Assembly (NCBI GenBank): GCA_034231615.1
Contig: CM067311.1
Span: forward strand, 23,471,967-23,535,966
Length of the DNA: 64,000 nucleotides
Reading direction: 5' to 3'
DNA from: Meghimatium bilineatum
Lineage: Eukaryota > Mollusca > Gastropoda > Stylommatophora > Philomycidae
This document shows, in pieces, positions 56,201 through 63,129 of the stretch. Under the pieces are notes generated by a model. The model saw nothing but the letters and a program-made list of their open reading frames with translations, did not search any database and had not been told where the DNA came from. The position numbers were made by a program, and so were the translations under genes. How positions within the stretch are numbered: the first letter of the stretch is position 1; every line of letters begins with the position of its first letter.

Positions 56201-56818
56201 TTAAAAAATGTTATATTTTACCTCTCTATTGTCGTTTCTCTTTTTTGCTTTAAGGCGTCACAGGACTTACTAAATGACAATCAATTTTCTGACTAAGGCA
56301 CGTTTGGTCGCTATATATGCTATAATGGCATATGAATCTCCCAAGAAGGTCCCAATAGGACCGACACGCCAATAATTGTCTTTGGTCTATGTTTTATTGT
56401 TATTTCTGATTATTTTATATAGATATTTATCTACAGTAACCTGTGTACTTAATTTAGTATTTACCTATTATTTGTCTGGTTACTGCGGCACTTTCCCTTT
56501 TGTCGGACATCAATTTTTTTGATGATTATATTTCACAGAAACGATGAGTGTGTTGGTTTTGAAGTGGGGACAGAATATGGATTTTCTGGACTTCTTTACG
56601 TCAGAGAAGAATACAGAGGTAAAGGTATTGCATCTTGTGTTGTCAGTCAACAGGCGCAGAAATACTTCCAGGAGAATAGGCCAATATTGGCAACAGTGGT
56701 ACCAACCAATAAATCAGCCATGGACATGCATGAAAAACTGGGTTTTAAAGCTATTGGCAAGCTAATTTGGTTTGTGCATTCTATGACAGATGAAAAAGTT
56801 CTTCACTGTCAGAATTGA
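38664..56818 (+). CDS. GLYAT-like: Glycine N-acyltransferase-like gene, complete (6 exons)
   Basis: Six exons (38664-38747, 40144-40263, 43664-43784, 50290-50407, 52954-53103, 56539-56818) join to 873 bases, 290 residues plus stop; human GLYAT has 296. All junctions are GT-AG with matching phases (0, 0, 1, 2, 2). The family transfers acyl groups from acyl-CoA to glycine or other amino acids. Residues 1-147 form the GLYAT N-terminal domain (ELPILLEW, HLPDAYK, PEFLDW near 96-101). PVPDGFQLRSL near 149 starts the GNAT-like C-terminal half. YREEYRGKG-type CoA loop: EEYRGKGIAS at 221-230, then MHEKLGFKAIG. No frame break is present. Substrate cannot be told from sequence; mitochondrial location is known for mammalian GLYAT, but no clear targeting peptide is visible. 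The start ATG has a fair context (TCCATGG). Confidence 0.92.
38748..39695. other. GLYAT-like intron 1, left part
   Basis: AT-rich intron. No exon or named repeat is seen. A piece near 38873-38900 (CAAACGAAAACCACGGCAAT) recurs near 19409 (CAAACGAAAATCACGACAAT), so a short dispersed repeat is present. Confidence 0.4.
39700..39960 (-). mobile_element. LINE-F 3' end
   Basis: The minus strand reads KRHDSLEKTIIEGMMPVRRI, KGRPRRR, DIKDQLNMTITETGRLS and FRKAVITATS, a LINE C-terminal tail with one stop, then an ATGATGATG-rich 3' end. I see only this copy of the family. Confidence 0.65.
40030..40143 (+). repeat. 54-bp duplication of the exon 2 acceptor
   Basis: The stretch ATTAGACTCAATACAAATGT, ATGTTTACCTCACTATTT ... 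TGTGTTCAG occurs twice in tandem. The copies end with AG at 40089 and 40143, exactly 54 bp apart. The second is the acceptor of exon 2. The first would lead to an in-frame TAG after two codons. Confidence 0.9.
40144..40263 (+). CDS. GLYAT-like: GLYAT-like exon 2
   Basis: 40 codons, phase 0 at both ends; donor GTGAGA. It encodes IYYTVYEELKGRW and YYTLGWPNILAVGEG, the counterpart of the KVYGTVFHI...VVDKWPDFNTVVV part of mammalian GLYAT. The acceptor sits in a duplicated segment. Confidence 0.85.
40355..40668 (-). mobile_element. LINE-A copy 5, 3' fragment
   Basis: Inverted 3' end of LINE-A from GTTGTTCGTCCATCACAAG to the region encoding FEIYHDTW. It lies in intron 2 of the GLYAT-like gene. Confidence 0.85.
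40669..41145. mobile_element. Candidate Penelope-like fragment with (AC)n
   Basis: Contains AAGTCGTTTCGACCAAAAAG then CCTTTATCAAGAATACATTC, the best copy of the motif also seen at 29456, 52050 and 54700. It ends in a C-run and (AC)n at 41111-41141. No coding remnant was recognised. Confidence 0.4.
41146..42235. other. GLYAT-like intron 2, unclassified
   Basis: Several short open frames occur (for example 41286-41501) without family resemblance. No exon fitting the gene is missing here, since exon 2 joins exon 3 directly in frame. Confidence 0.4.
42245..42345. repeat. 14-bp tandem repeat
   Basis: Seven imperfect units of CAGTATATGTCTAT with G/T changes. Confidence 0.85.
42565..42974 (+). mobile_element. 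LINE-A copy 6, 3' fragment
   Basis: Nearly identical to the 3' end of the copy at 61437-62790, from CTTCTCTATGGTGAGC through the finger to GATGGACGAACAAC. ACGTCTAC(C)AAAG on both sides (about 42537 and 42975) may be the target duplication. Young copy. Confidence 0.88.
43125..43650. repeat. (TAC)n/(TTA)n compound trinucleotide array
   Basis: About 170 triplets, mainly ACT/TAC with TTA and TGC blocks. It runs to within about 15-25 bp of the exon 3 acceptor at 43663, so it replaces the usual unique acceptor region. Confidence 0.95.
43664..43784 (+). CDS. GLYAT-like: GLYAT-like exon 3
   Basis: Acceptor TATATTAAG at 43655-43663 with a poor pyrimidine tract; donor GTAAGT at 43785. It encodes CADFFNAVRHTCVYS, HVEELLLRPEFLDW and PILFHG (last codon split), matching the DDLDHYTNTYQIYSKD...FLGSPELINW region of GLYAT. 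Phase and length fit. The exact 5' end is the least certain of the six exons. Confidence 0.8.
43785..44063. other. Intron 3, left part
   Basis: No features recognised. Confidence 0.4.
44064..44350 (+). mobile_element. tRNA-derived SINE, type 1, copy 2
   Basis: A box side CGGTAGTCCAATTGAAAGTG and B box GGTTCGAAACC, then TAATAGTTGCTGCGGCTTAG and GCAGGTTGCTGCCATG. It shares layout with 2881-3190. Confidence 0.75.
44355..44640 (-). mobile_element. SINE type 3, reversed copy
   Basis: Contains CAGCCTGACACATCTCACTTCA, TAGTCGCTTCATACGACATG and CTCCCCTTTCGG, then ACACACGGGCG. It is a nearly full reversed copy of the family at 60508-60792. TATTCACGAAACCCATGTCA follows in two or three copies. Confidence 0.65.
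44642..45004. mobile_element. Two SINE type 2 copies head to head (palindrome)
   Basis: Arms 44643-44802 (minus orientation) and 44861-45003 (plus orientation) are reverse complements over about 150 bp; for example AAATTCAAGTAGGAAGCATG on the left pairs with CATGCTTCCTACTTGAATTT on the right. The loop is about 55 bp. Both arms carry a B box (GGTTCAATTCCCGTCAG on the right arm). A strong hairpin is possible. Confidence 0.88.
45005..47645 (-). mobile_element. LINE-B, nearly complete ORF2, inactivated
   Basis: Read on the minus strand: endonuclease from 47640 (MGDFNGRIG, SQIDFI), linker and thumb-side segment 47138-46479, RT 46220-45753 (FGFRKGASCTDALF, FVDQEKAFDRVDR, GVRQGCVLSPLLFN), then 45745-45458 (INVQKTEVMKIS, FKYLGSIFSEDGR) and the tail 45256-45005 (FGHLMRMKP, GRKGRPRKRWIE). 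Stops and shifts split it into four frames. The RT active site reads FVDN where FADD is expected, and the endonuclease end reads THHRPV in place of SDHR. It lies in intron 3 of the GLYAT-like gene, opposite to it. Confidence 0.92.
47640..47992 (+). mobile_element. SINE type 2, full unit
   Basis: Starts CTTGTATAAGATATTATTTG, then TGTTTACACGAAGACC, TTGGTCAAGTACGG (A box side) and CCTGGTTCAATTCCCGCCAG (B box). About 350 bp. Its left end adjoins the truncated 5' end of LINE-B. Confidence 0.78.
48045..48160. repeat. Degenerate 18-24-bp tandem repeat
   Basis: About six units of GGA(T)TCTTGAGAAGGA. Confidence 0.7.
48390..48442. repeat. (CT)n microsatellite
   Basis: About 26 CT units with one CACT interruption. 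Confidence 0.95.
48465..48570 (+). mobile_element. RNase H LINE C-terminal scrap
   Basis: Reads SNEISEDDEDDSLS and MELSLKCGRGKK then stop, matching in reverse the acidic region at 1389-1480. It is a + strand scrap next to the inverted copy at 48790. Confidence 0.5.
48790..49560 (-). mobile_element. RNase H LINE, RT scrap joined to RNase H
   Basis: On the minus strand, 49541-49359 reads KPGLPQGLPLSPVLFNVYT and MSYANDILAY, an RT palm whose YADD has become YAND. It is followed, without the usual thumb and linker, by decayed RNase H (GSERADRLAAHAATT) and the C-terminal part. An internal deletion therefore joins RT to RNase H. Confidence 0.7.
49600..49665. repeat. (GT)n microsatellite
   Basis: GT/GTAT-rich run. 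Confidence 0.9.
49670..49835 (+). mobile_element. LINE-D C-terminal fragment
   Basis: Reads QIKWFAHISRLPSDSIPQQA and GRPRRR with stops; related to 3285-3500. Confidence 0.55.
49836..50289. other. GLYAT-like intron 3, right part
   Basis: No exon other than exon 4 at its end. The rest is unclassified. Confidence 0.4.
50290..50407 (+). CDS. GLYAT-like: GLYAT-like exon 4
   Basis: Acceptor CTATTATTTACAG; donor GTATCT at 50408. The split G plus GA gives Gly, then VHHENAEVVERLSKSTGTKY and MAAFPGDVVSR. It corresponds to the linker segment of GLYAT before the GNAT half, the least conserved part of the family. Phases (1 in, 2 out) fit both neighbours. Confidence 0.78.
50443..50838 (+). mobile_element. 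Short RNase H LINE derivative, copy 2
   Basis: Nearly identical to 18387-18773 throughout, with the same ends (ATGCGG start, CCAGTTTCTAATCAAGAA end) and the same internal junction. It lies 35 bp after exon 4 of the GLYAT-like gene. Confidence 0.8.
50846..50905 (+). repeat. Dispersed repeat, TGATCCAGCGGTCCATGGG family
   Basis: Second copy of the block seen inverted at 3640-3706. It starts with GGTTGGTTGGTTGG. Confidence 0.7.
50906..51305. other. Unclassified repeat-like segment
   Basis: GC-richer than its surroundings; the open frame 50912-51316 has no family resemblance. It lies between two inverted copies of the same 5' element end. Confidence 0.4.
51306..51440 (-). mobile_element. 5' end of the short LINE derivative, inverted
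   Basis: Reverse complement of 50443-50577, for example TTTCTGTTGCATGGATGG against ACCATGCAACAGAAAACC. With the copy at 50443 it forms inverted arms of about 125 bp about 730 bp apart. Confidence 0.8.
51441..51975. other. GLYAT-like intron 4, unclassified
   Basis: No features recognised. A possible SINE type 3 trace lies near 51590 (CGGCGTTCGTTCTTATGAGA). Confidence 0.4.
51976..52500. mobile_element. Candidate Penelope-like fragment
   Basis: Contains GCGACATTTCGACTAAAAGG then TTTTCTTTGGATTAAAAAC, a diverged form of the motif at 40950. A-rich downstream sequence resembles the other copies. Confidence 0.3.
52501..52950. other. Intron 4, short repeats
   Basis: Two related blocks, GATCAAGTAGTTACAACGGG (52725) and GGACCAAGATGTTACATAGG (52840), also resemble GGACCAAGCTGCTATAATGG at 3884. 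They are a small dispersed repeat of unknown class. Confidence 0.45.
52954..53103 (+). CDS. GLYAT-like: GLYAT-like exon 5
   Basis: Acceptor ATTTCTACAG; donor GTCTGT at 53104. AG plus A gives Arg, then PVPDGFQLRSLDPDLHAEFV, STWPY and FRIFPSVGIFD. It matches the start of the GNAT-like half in GLYAT proteins (LSSLDVTHAHLVNKFWHFG...IQTFPTCCLL). Phase 2 out, resumed by exon 6. Confidence 0.9.
53155..53345. repeat. (AGT)n trinucleotide array
   Basis: About 40 AGT-type triplets with GGT and AGC interruptions. Confidence 0.95.
53346..53955. other. GLYAT-like intron 5, unclassified
   Basis: A small duplication ACAACTATCAGCGG(A/T)ATGCAAC near 53450-53510. Otherwise nothing recognised. Confidence 0.4.
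53960..54335 (+). mobile_element. LINE fragment, ORF2 C-terminal part
   Basis: Broken + frames read FLYGCKSWILNADT, ENKCYRRLLRISYIEHRT and SWFGLDM, a decayed LINE tail. It is not clearly in families A to F. Confidence 0.55.
54336..54640. other. Intron 5, unclassified
   Basis: No features recognised. Confidence 0.4.
54641..55040. mobile_element. Candidate Penelope-like and SINE type 3 fragments
   Basis: CCACTTTTCGACTAAAATGTC then TTTATCAAGACAGACGC repeats the motif seen at 40950. From about 54765, GTAGAAGACGACTAAGG, AGAAGTGTCAGGCCAAAAGG and GTATTCCGTTCTCC match SINE type 3 in + orientation, ending near 55000 in GTTTGAAACGAACGCAGAAG. Confidence 0.5.
55051..55917 (-). mobile_element. Internally deleted Tc1/mariner-like element
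   Basis: TA duplications (55049-55050 and 55918-55919) flank an 867-bp element with inverted ends: TACTGTTTATAAAAATAGAA on the left; the right end read inverted is TACTGTTCAAAAACAAACCT. Both continue to CAACATT. The minus strand encodes the Tc1 N-terminal paired-like HTH (LTTEQRYIIIGRLQTGQS, STIGRLWRQFKQTGSVVDR; 55621-55373), then SRISYQPVRNQLQNAGLWAK and DRHCQNRLKWAYQH. Coding stops just before the first catalytic Asp, so the DDE domain is missing. It lies in the last intron of the GLYAT-like gene. Confidence 0.87.
55918..56538. other. GLYAT-like intron 5, right part
   Basis: AT-rich, with no exon or named repeat before the acceptor of exon 6. Confidence 0.4.
56539..56818 (+). CDS. GLYAT-like: GLYAT-like exon 6, CoA-binding region and stop
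   Basis: Acceptor TTATATTTCACAG; stop TGA at 56816-56818. AG plus A gives Arg, then NDECVGFEVGTEYGF, GLLYVREEYRGKGIAS, ATVVPTNKSAMDMHEKLGF and a short tail. R-x-x-G-x-A (RGKGIA) is the acyl-CoA pyrophosphate loop of GNAT folds, and N-x(3)-M-x(2)-HEKLGFK is the family's last helix-strand pair. The C-terminus is of usual length. Confidence 0.93.
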
Positions 56819-57195
56819 ATATTGTAAGTAGTGACTATTCAATAAGTTACAATAATGGATATCCAGATATTGATTTTACTTTTTAAAACTAGCATTACCG
56901 GTAGGGGATAGCGAGGATAGAGCAGACAGTTTTTAATTAAGAATGTATAGCAGACTTGTTAAGTCTTTCATTACTATGTTTACCGTACCATTCAATATTT
57001 CGGAATGTGGACTATTCATTTAAGCATGAGAAACATGCTTCACATTTCCTAGTACTAGTGTGAAGCAAAAATAACCTCGGAGAGTCAGATTGTCCAAACT
57101 ATCCCTATAAGTGGGGGTTAGTCTCGACCAAGCATGGGTATATTTTGTACAGATGTAAAACAATTATTATTAACTCAAAGAATATAACATTTATG
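56819..57195. other. 3' flank of the GLYAT-like gene
   Basis: Presumably holds the 3' UTR. I see no canonical AATAAA close to the stop; CAATAA-type words occur near 56840. Confidence 0.4.
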
Positions 57196-57199
57196 TTAA

Positions 57200-57495
57200 T
57201 AATCTTCTGCGTTCGTTGTCAAACGCCTGTAGAGTAACGGGATGTAGTCCAGAGAACAGAATGTGCCGTGTCATAGTTTAAAGCTTAGCTGTGATATCTG
57301 CGCCTTGATACCTGACATATCCGACTTCAGCACCACTTCTAAGTCACTTTGATCCTATATGGGATTACAGAGCTAACTCTACTCCACTACTTCATTAGTC
57401 ACCTCTTACGTCATGAGTGAAAGGTAAACAGTGTTAATATTCTTTACTCCCCTGTTGGGTCCCAGTAACGTACAGGCGTTTCATAGCCAAATAAA
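57200..57495 (-). mobile_element. SINE type 3, reversed copy
   Basis: CGTTCGTTGTCAAACGCCTG, GGATGTAGTCCAGAGAACAG, GACATATCCGACTTCAGCAC and AGTCACCTCTTACGTCATGA run in the same order as in the copy at 60508-60792. Confidence 0.7.
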
Positions 57496-57564
57496 CGAGA
57501 AGAAATAAGTTGGCAGACAATAATTTTTCTCTTGAGAATGGGACCGCTATTTCTCACCTGCAGC

Positions 57565-57690
57565 TACATTTTTTCAGGGAGTTTTGTTAACAATTATACA
57601 CACAAACATATTTCAGGAGTTTTGTTAACAATTAAACACACAAGCATATTTCAGGAGTTTTGTTAACAATTATACACACAAATATATTTC
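57565..57690. repeat. 38-39-bp direct repeat, three units
   Basis: Three units of AGGAGTTTTGTTAACAATTA then TACACACAAACATATTTC. Confidence 0.92.
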
Positions 57691-58600
57691 CAGCCGCGGA
57701 TGAACTGTAGACCTTTTTTTATTGAACTATATTTTTAGTCAGGGCCTAGTTTCTTCTGACAAAAGAAGCACCTAGCACTACTGTTCTTGTTCCATCAATT
57801 GTCCCAGTGGTCGGTCAAGCAATCACGTGATTTTTGTTTGCTTCCTGGGGTCGCTCATCACACTCCATCATCGCCCTTTGGGATGGATCGATCTGACACG
57901 GCAGACGTCGAGACGTCCTCCGAAGACATCCTTATAAAAGAGTGATATGCCTGAAGCCTTTCAGTATTGTAAAAACATTACAGACATTGTACATACTTTG
58001 AGGTCTTTGTTACCTGTAATAGTTTATAGCAGTGCGTCCTGGTATAACCTAATTGGACTTTGATGTCCGCTGGTTGAAAGTGGCGTGCCTCTCGAAAAGA
58101 GAGGTAAACTCATTAACTATCTACTACCTACTAGACCTAAGATAAGAATTTATATTTTCTGGGGTTACTCCTCGGTCAGAAGCTGTGGCACACAATTTTG
58201 GAATTGCATAAAATTCAGTGTTATGTTTGGATTTTAGTTCATGCAATAGTGGATAACTGAAGGGATTAATCTATTAATGGGGCAAATACATAACCGACCA
58301 ATGGCTGCATCTTGTTGGATGTATATGTGGGAAGTATTAGCACGCACAATAATCTCATCTTCTTTACAAAAGCTCACGCCCTGAACACTCAAATGTGGCT
58401 CAGGATTGTCAAATATCAAGACAAAGAAACTCTATCTAATGCATTGCATATTGATTTTAAAAAACATTAAAGGACTTGTGTAAGGTTTTCTGATTTCATC
58501 CATCCCATGGATGTGCAAAGATCATGATGGATATCCCTAGTTAAGAGACAGATGATAAACAATATTTTTATGTCAACACTTTGCTATCAATGTCAGACAT
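57691..58600. other. Unclassified, possible pol II promoter-like block
   Basis: TATAAAAG at 57932-57939 follows a GC-richer stretch with GACGTCGAGACGTC, which could be an LTR or promoter, but no partner LTR, primer site or coding is seen. The remainder shows nothing recognised. Confidence 0.3.
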
Positions 58601-58604
58601 GAAC

Positions 58605-59040
58605 CCTGACAGCAGCCCAGTAGAGAAAACTTACATGTGAGATTAAATGCCTGAAAAAAGCCGCAAGAGTGATCAAACTAGAGAAAATGAGAAATAATGA
58701 AATCAGGAGAAGAATCGGTATAAGACCTTGCAAGTAATACATCGAGAAACAACAAATAAAATATTTTGGACACCTTATGAGAATGAACCATAACCAACTA
58801 CCGACAAGAACATATAACATAAGAAGATCCGGACTCTAGGCCAGAGGAAGATCTAGAAAAAGATGGATAGATAACATCAAGACAACCCTGAATAAATACG
58901 CATTCAACACAGCCATTGTAACACATCTGACCTTGGATATTCAACTACAGCTTCCAGTCACCACACCTACCTTCAACGGCAAGTGTGGATATTCTGACCA
59001 TCACCCACCTGGTAATAGACAATAGACAATAAATATGCAG
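58605..59040 (+). mobile_element. LINE-B related 3' end
   Basis: Frames read MRNNEIRRRIG, FGHLMRMNHNQLPTRTYN and RSRKRWIDNIKTTLNKYAFN, then the 3' end TTCAACGGCAAGTGTGGATA and TAATAGACAATAGACAATA. The tail repeats the last word of LINE-B. Stops are present. Confidence 0.8.
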
Positions 59041-59329
59041 CTGCAACAAGTAAGGATGCACCAACCTGGATCACAACTGCAACTACAAATTCTATGTGTC
59101 CGATCGTGATCTAGATCACAACAAGAAGTAGATGAAAATATTACTCAGCAACACACACGCATTTTTAAAACAAACTTCCCTTATTATTTGTGAACATGCA
59201 GAGTTAAACTGAACATGATCTAGTTTTACTTGTAAATATGCATAAAGTAATAGAGTAGTTGTATCAGAAGCAAAATATTTTGCAACAATTTTAATGGTGT
59301 CCAATGTAACCCCTTGTACAATTTATGCC

Positions 59330-59700
59330 GTCTTCCTTTGCTGAATTTGTTTCGTTTATTGTACATTGTAACACTAATTTTTATATCATTTATTGTAATT
59401 TACAAAATAAACTTTTTTGATTTCCTTGTTACTGCAATTTATGAAATTAACTTTTGATTTTCTGTTGTTTACTGCTTATTTACAAAACTAACTGTTGATT
59501 TTATGTTGGGTGTTGTTTATTTACAACACTAACTTATTAATATTGTGTGTTGTTTTATTTCTCATTTATGACACTGAGTTCATTGATTCCGTACTACATA
59601 TTTGTAAAATAAATTTTACTTATTTATTTTTTCCGTGTTTTATTTTGTAAAACTAACTTTGTGTTTTTTAATCTTCTACCTTTCTTGCATATAATTATAG
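59330..59700. repeat. Degenerate 33-60-bp tandem repeat
   Basis: Loosely repeated TTATTTACAAAACTAACTTTTGATTTT-like units (about seven), strongly diverged. Confidence 0.6.
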
Positions 59701-59796
59701 TCACAGATATCAATGAAGACATAATCATATAGTTCTATCGTGATAGCTAGTCAGACCATCTTTATAATGCATAGCATAATTGGCAAGACTACTTGA

Positions 59797-59852
59797 GACA
59801 TGGTTGGTTGCTGATCCAGCGGTCCATGGGCTCATGCCCTTCGACCCAGACT
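59797..59852 (+). repeat. Dispersed repeat, TGATCCAGCGGTCCATGGG family
   Basis: Third copy: GGTTGGTTGCTGATCCAGCG then GTCCATGGGCTCATGCCCTT. Confidence 0.7.
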
Positions 59853-59929
59853 TGAGACATAGAATCATTATATGCATATATTACAGTATGACAACGGTTT
59901 TCGCTTGACAATTGTGAAAATTATGGAAT

Positions 59930-61000
59930 AAAAATTAAATATAAAACGGATGGAGAGCTATCTAATCTTAGACGATTATTAGCCTCCATCAAGGTGAAAG
60001 AGATAACCTTCCCAAAATCTACTGTTTGCTGATGACTGTGAACGCACTGTCTGCTCTGAAAAATATATGCAAATCAGTATGGACAGGTTTTCTACAGTGA
60101 GCGTTTGTCTTGACCATCAACACCAAGAAAACGGAAGTAATGTTTCAAGCCTCTTCCAATGGAAAGTGCAGTGACCGGGTCATTAAGAACAATAACAATC
60201 GTCTCTTACCAGTCAACAGATTCACTTTTCTCGTAGTACCCTGTCTGAAGCCGGTGACACTGGTGCAGGTCAACAATATAATCTCTAAAGAAAATGTTGC
60301 ATTTGACAAAGTGCGAGACAATGCATTGGAACGGAAAAGCATTATTATCAGTACAAAATTAAAAGTATACCGCGCTTTGCTGCTCCTTGCTGTACCATGC
60401 TATACGCTTGTGAGATCTAGACAGTGGACAACATACATGCCAGAATGTGAGATTGCTTCCTCGTGTGCTGCATCAGCAAACTTCTCAGGATAACGCAGCA
60501 AAATGATTCTTCTTCTTCTTCTTCTGCGTTCGTTCTCAAACTCCTGTAGATTAGCAGGATATAGTCCGGAGAACGGAATGCGTTGTGCCATGGTTTACAG
60601 CACTGCTGCGATTTCTGCGCCTTTCGGCCTGACACATCCGACTTCAGCATGGCTTTGGGTCACTGGCCCTATATGGAATGGGGCCGCCAACTCCATCCCA
60701 TAACCTCCTTAGTCGCCTTTTACGACATGCGTGGAAGGTAAACAGTGTTGCTATTCTTTTCTCCCCTTTCGGGCCCCGGCACCACACGGGCGAAAATGAT
60801 ACTGAAGACATCACTAGAGCCAATATCCCAAGCATTCATACAATGTCAAAGAACGTCCCACTGAGTAGAGCCTTAAATATACCATGCCTGACAAATGCAT
60901 CCCACAACAGCTGACGTATGGTGAGTTCTTTAAGGGAAAACGACTGGCCGGTGGACAGAGAAAACGCTTAAAAGACTCCCAGTGTTTCTACAGAGCACCA
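59930..61000 (+). mobile_element. Diverged LINE-A relative, split by a SINE
   Basis: 59930-60490 reads KTDGELSNLRRLLASIKVKE, LTINTKKTEVMFQASSNGK and LKVYRALLLLAVPCYTLV. 60801-60990 resumes with ANIPSIHTM and GGQRKRLKDSQ, in the order of LINE-A ORF2. It has many stops and is much older than the LINE-A copies at 42.6 and 61.4 kb. The SINE at 60508-60792 is inserted in it. Confidence 0.75.
60508..60792 (-). mobile_element. SINE type 3, complete copy with target duplication
   Basis: 285 bp flanked by AAAATGAT at 60500-60507 and 60793-60800. Read on the minus strand it starts CGCCCGTGTGGTGCCGGGGC, has the core GCATGTCGTAAAAGGCGACT, then GTCGGATGTGTCAGGCCGAA, and ends in TTTGAGAACGAACGCAGAAG with a (GAA)n tail. 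The core resembles conserved central domains of invertebrate SINEs; I cannot name the domain with certainty. Confidence 0.85.
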
Positions 61001-61418
61001 ACGTTGGTAATACATCTGGGAGCCTGATACAAAGTTACATCAGCCAAGATGTGCGATGCTGTGTGAGAACAACATTCAGGGCTATTCAGGAGAAGGACTT
61101 AATAAATATTGTGTGGGAAATCCAAGCAATTATTCTTGACAACCGACCCCTACTGTGATGCCCGCATTTTATCCTTGTACGTATCTAGATGTTTGTACTG
61201 CCACAGTAAGAAGACCATTACTACAATAAGATAAAGACACAAAAAAGTTAACTTCTACAAACAAAAATCATTAACCTCACACCTAGGACAGTCAGGTCAT
61301 TTTCAGGGCTATCACTGGTCATCTTTATGGCTAAACACTCAGACTACATAAAAACCCAACTAAAACAGTCACAATACCATAGAGCTTTGATTCTTGTGTT
61401 CTTTCTATAGACAAATAT
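61001..61418. other. Spacer before LINE-A copy 7
   Basis: No features recognised except ATAGACAAATAT at 61407-61418, the left target duplication of the following LINE. Confidence 0.5.
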
Positions 61419-62790
61419 AGAAAGGACATAATCAAGGACACGGTAAGTAGAGAGGGTCTGTGGAAGATTCTGGCAAAGTATGGATGTCCACAGAAATGTA
61501 TCTCAATGGTGCAGCAATTGCATGATGGAATGCAAGCTAGAGTTCAGGATGATGGAGAGTTATCTGAAACCTTTCCTGTCTCAAATTGAGTAAAACAAGG
61601 ATGTGTATTAGCACCTACCCTATTTAGCATCATGTTCTCTGCTATGTTGGATGATGCTTTCAGAGATCTAGACCTGGGAGTAAACATCACCTATCGCATA
61701 AACGGAAAATTGTTCAACCTTCGGCGGCTTCGAGCAAAAACCAAAGTTAAATCACACACAATCAGGGATCTTCTATTTGCTGATGACTGTGCCCTAAATG
61801 CCAACTCTGAGGCTGATCTACAATGTATTATAGACAGATTCTCCAAAGACTGTACCAACTTTGGGCTTACCATTAACACAGAGAAAACAGAAGTCATGTT
61901 ACAACCAGCACTTGGCAAAAGCTATCTCGAGCCCTGCATAAAGGTAAATGGTGTAGCACTGAAAGTTGTGAATAGATTCACATATCTAGGCAGTACGTTA
62001 TCACAAAATGTCAACGTTGATGATGAAGTGTATACAAGGATCGCCAAAGCAAGCAGTACTTTCGGCAGATTGTACGCAAATGTTTGGCGTAGAAATGGCA
62101 TTAACCTACAGACTAAGCTGAAAGTTTACAGAGCAGTGGTACTTCCAGTGCTGCTATACGCTAGTGAAACATGGACTGTGTATAGACGTCATGTGAAAAA
62201 ACTCAATCATTTTCATACAAATTGTCTCAGAAAAGTTATGAACATCAGATGGCAAGACAAGATTCCAGATACCACTATCCTTGATAGAGCTGGTATCCCA
62301 AGTATTGACACGATCCTGATGCAGACACAGATTCGTTGGGCAGGTCATTTGGTACGTATGCCAGACCATCGTCTGCCAAAGATACTTCTCTATGGTGAGC
62401 TAGAGAAGGGTATACGATCTCAAGGTGGCCAAAGGAAGCGCTACAAGGACTCGTTAAAGGACTCACTGAAAGCCTTTGAAATAGACCACGATACATGGGA
62501 AGAACTTGCACAAAATAGATCTACATGGCGTTCTAAAATAAAAAAGAGCGCATCATCTTGTGAAAAGAAGAGAAATGCAGCAGCTCAACAGCGGAGAGCA
62601 GCTAGAAAGTCACGGATAGACCAAGATCCGTCTACAGTCGTTATTCCATGTCCAAACTGTCCAAGGACATTTACAGCTCGAATAGGGCTCATTAGCCATC
62701 TACGAACTCATAATCAAGGACATAACTAAAATTGAATTTTCAAAAGTGGATGTATCAAATGGTCATCATCACTTGTGATGGACGAACAAC
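61419..62790 (+). mobile_element. LINE-A copy 7, youngest copy
   Basis: Flanked by the 12-bp duplication ATAGACAAATAT (61407-61418 and 62791-62802). LINE sequence starts near 61437 in the RT domain (DTVSREGLW). A single TGA at 61587-61589 interrupts the frame where GGA is expected (SN-stop-VKQGC); from 61632 to 62729 the frame is open for 365 codons. Motifs: LLFADDCAL (RT active site intact), TINTEKTEVML, KLKVYRAVVLPVLLYASETW, WAGHLVRMPDHRLPKILLY and a C-terminal C2H2 finger CPNCPRTFTARIG...HLRTH. The 3' end is a small hairpin, CATCACTTGTGATG, then GACGAACAAC. The 5' half (endonuclease) is missing. Confidence 0.93.
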
Positions 62791-62802
62791 ATAGACAAAT
62801 AT

Positions 62803-63125
62803 GTTAAAACAGAGATGAACTGTGTCAGTTTTATGTGCATTAATGGCCCGACATATCCAGATTTTTCAGTAATATTTATATATATATATTATGTGTTTTA
62901 CTAGCTTCACTGAAAGATGGAAGTGCGTAGCCATATCGTAGGCCAAACTGCGTGTTGCAACCTGTTATCAGTATTGCGCACACAGCAAGCAAATATTTTA
63001 CAATACTCATCTGAATTGTCACGCTTAACGTGTTCTGACCTTTTTGATGTACCGGGTAATATGAGACAGCTATCAACTTGAGCACAGTTGCCCACATATA
63101 AACACTTCGATTTCTCGTTGTAATT
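62803..63125. other. Intergenic, nothing recognised
   Basis: Short (AT)n at 62876-62890. No exon. Confidence 0.4.
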
Positions 63126-63129
63126 TAGT

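Noticed and set aside
56544..56765. Overlapping frame in the last GLYAT-like exon
   Set aside because: Shadow of the true frame, which carries the CoA loop and the correct stop.
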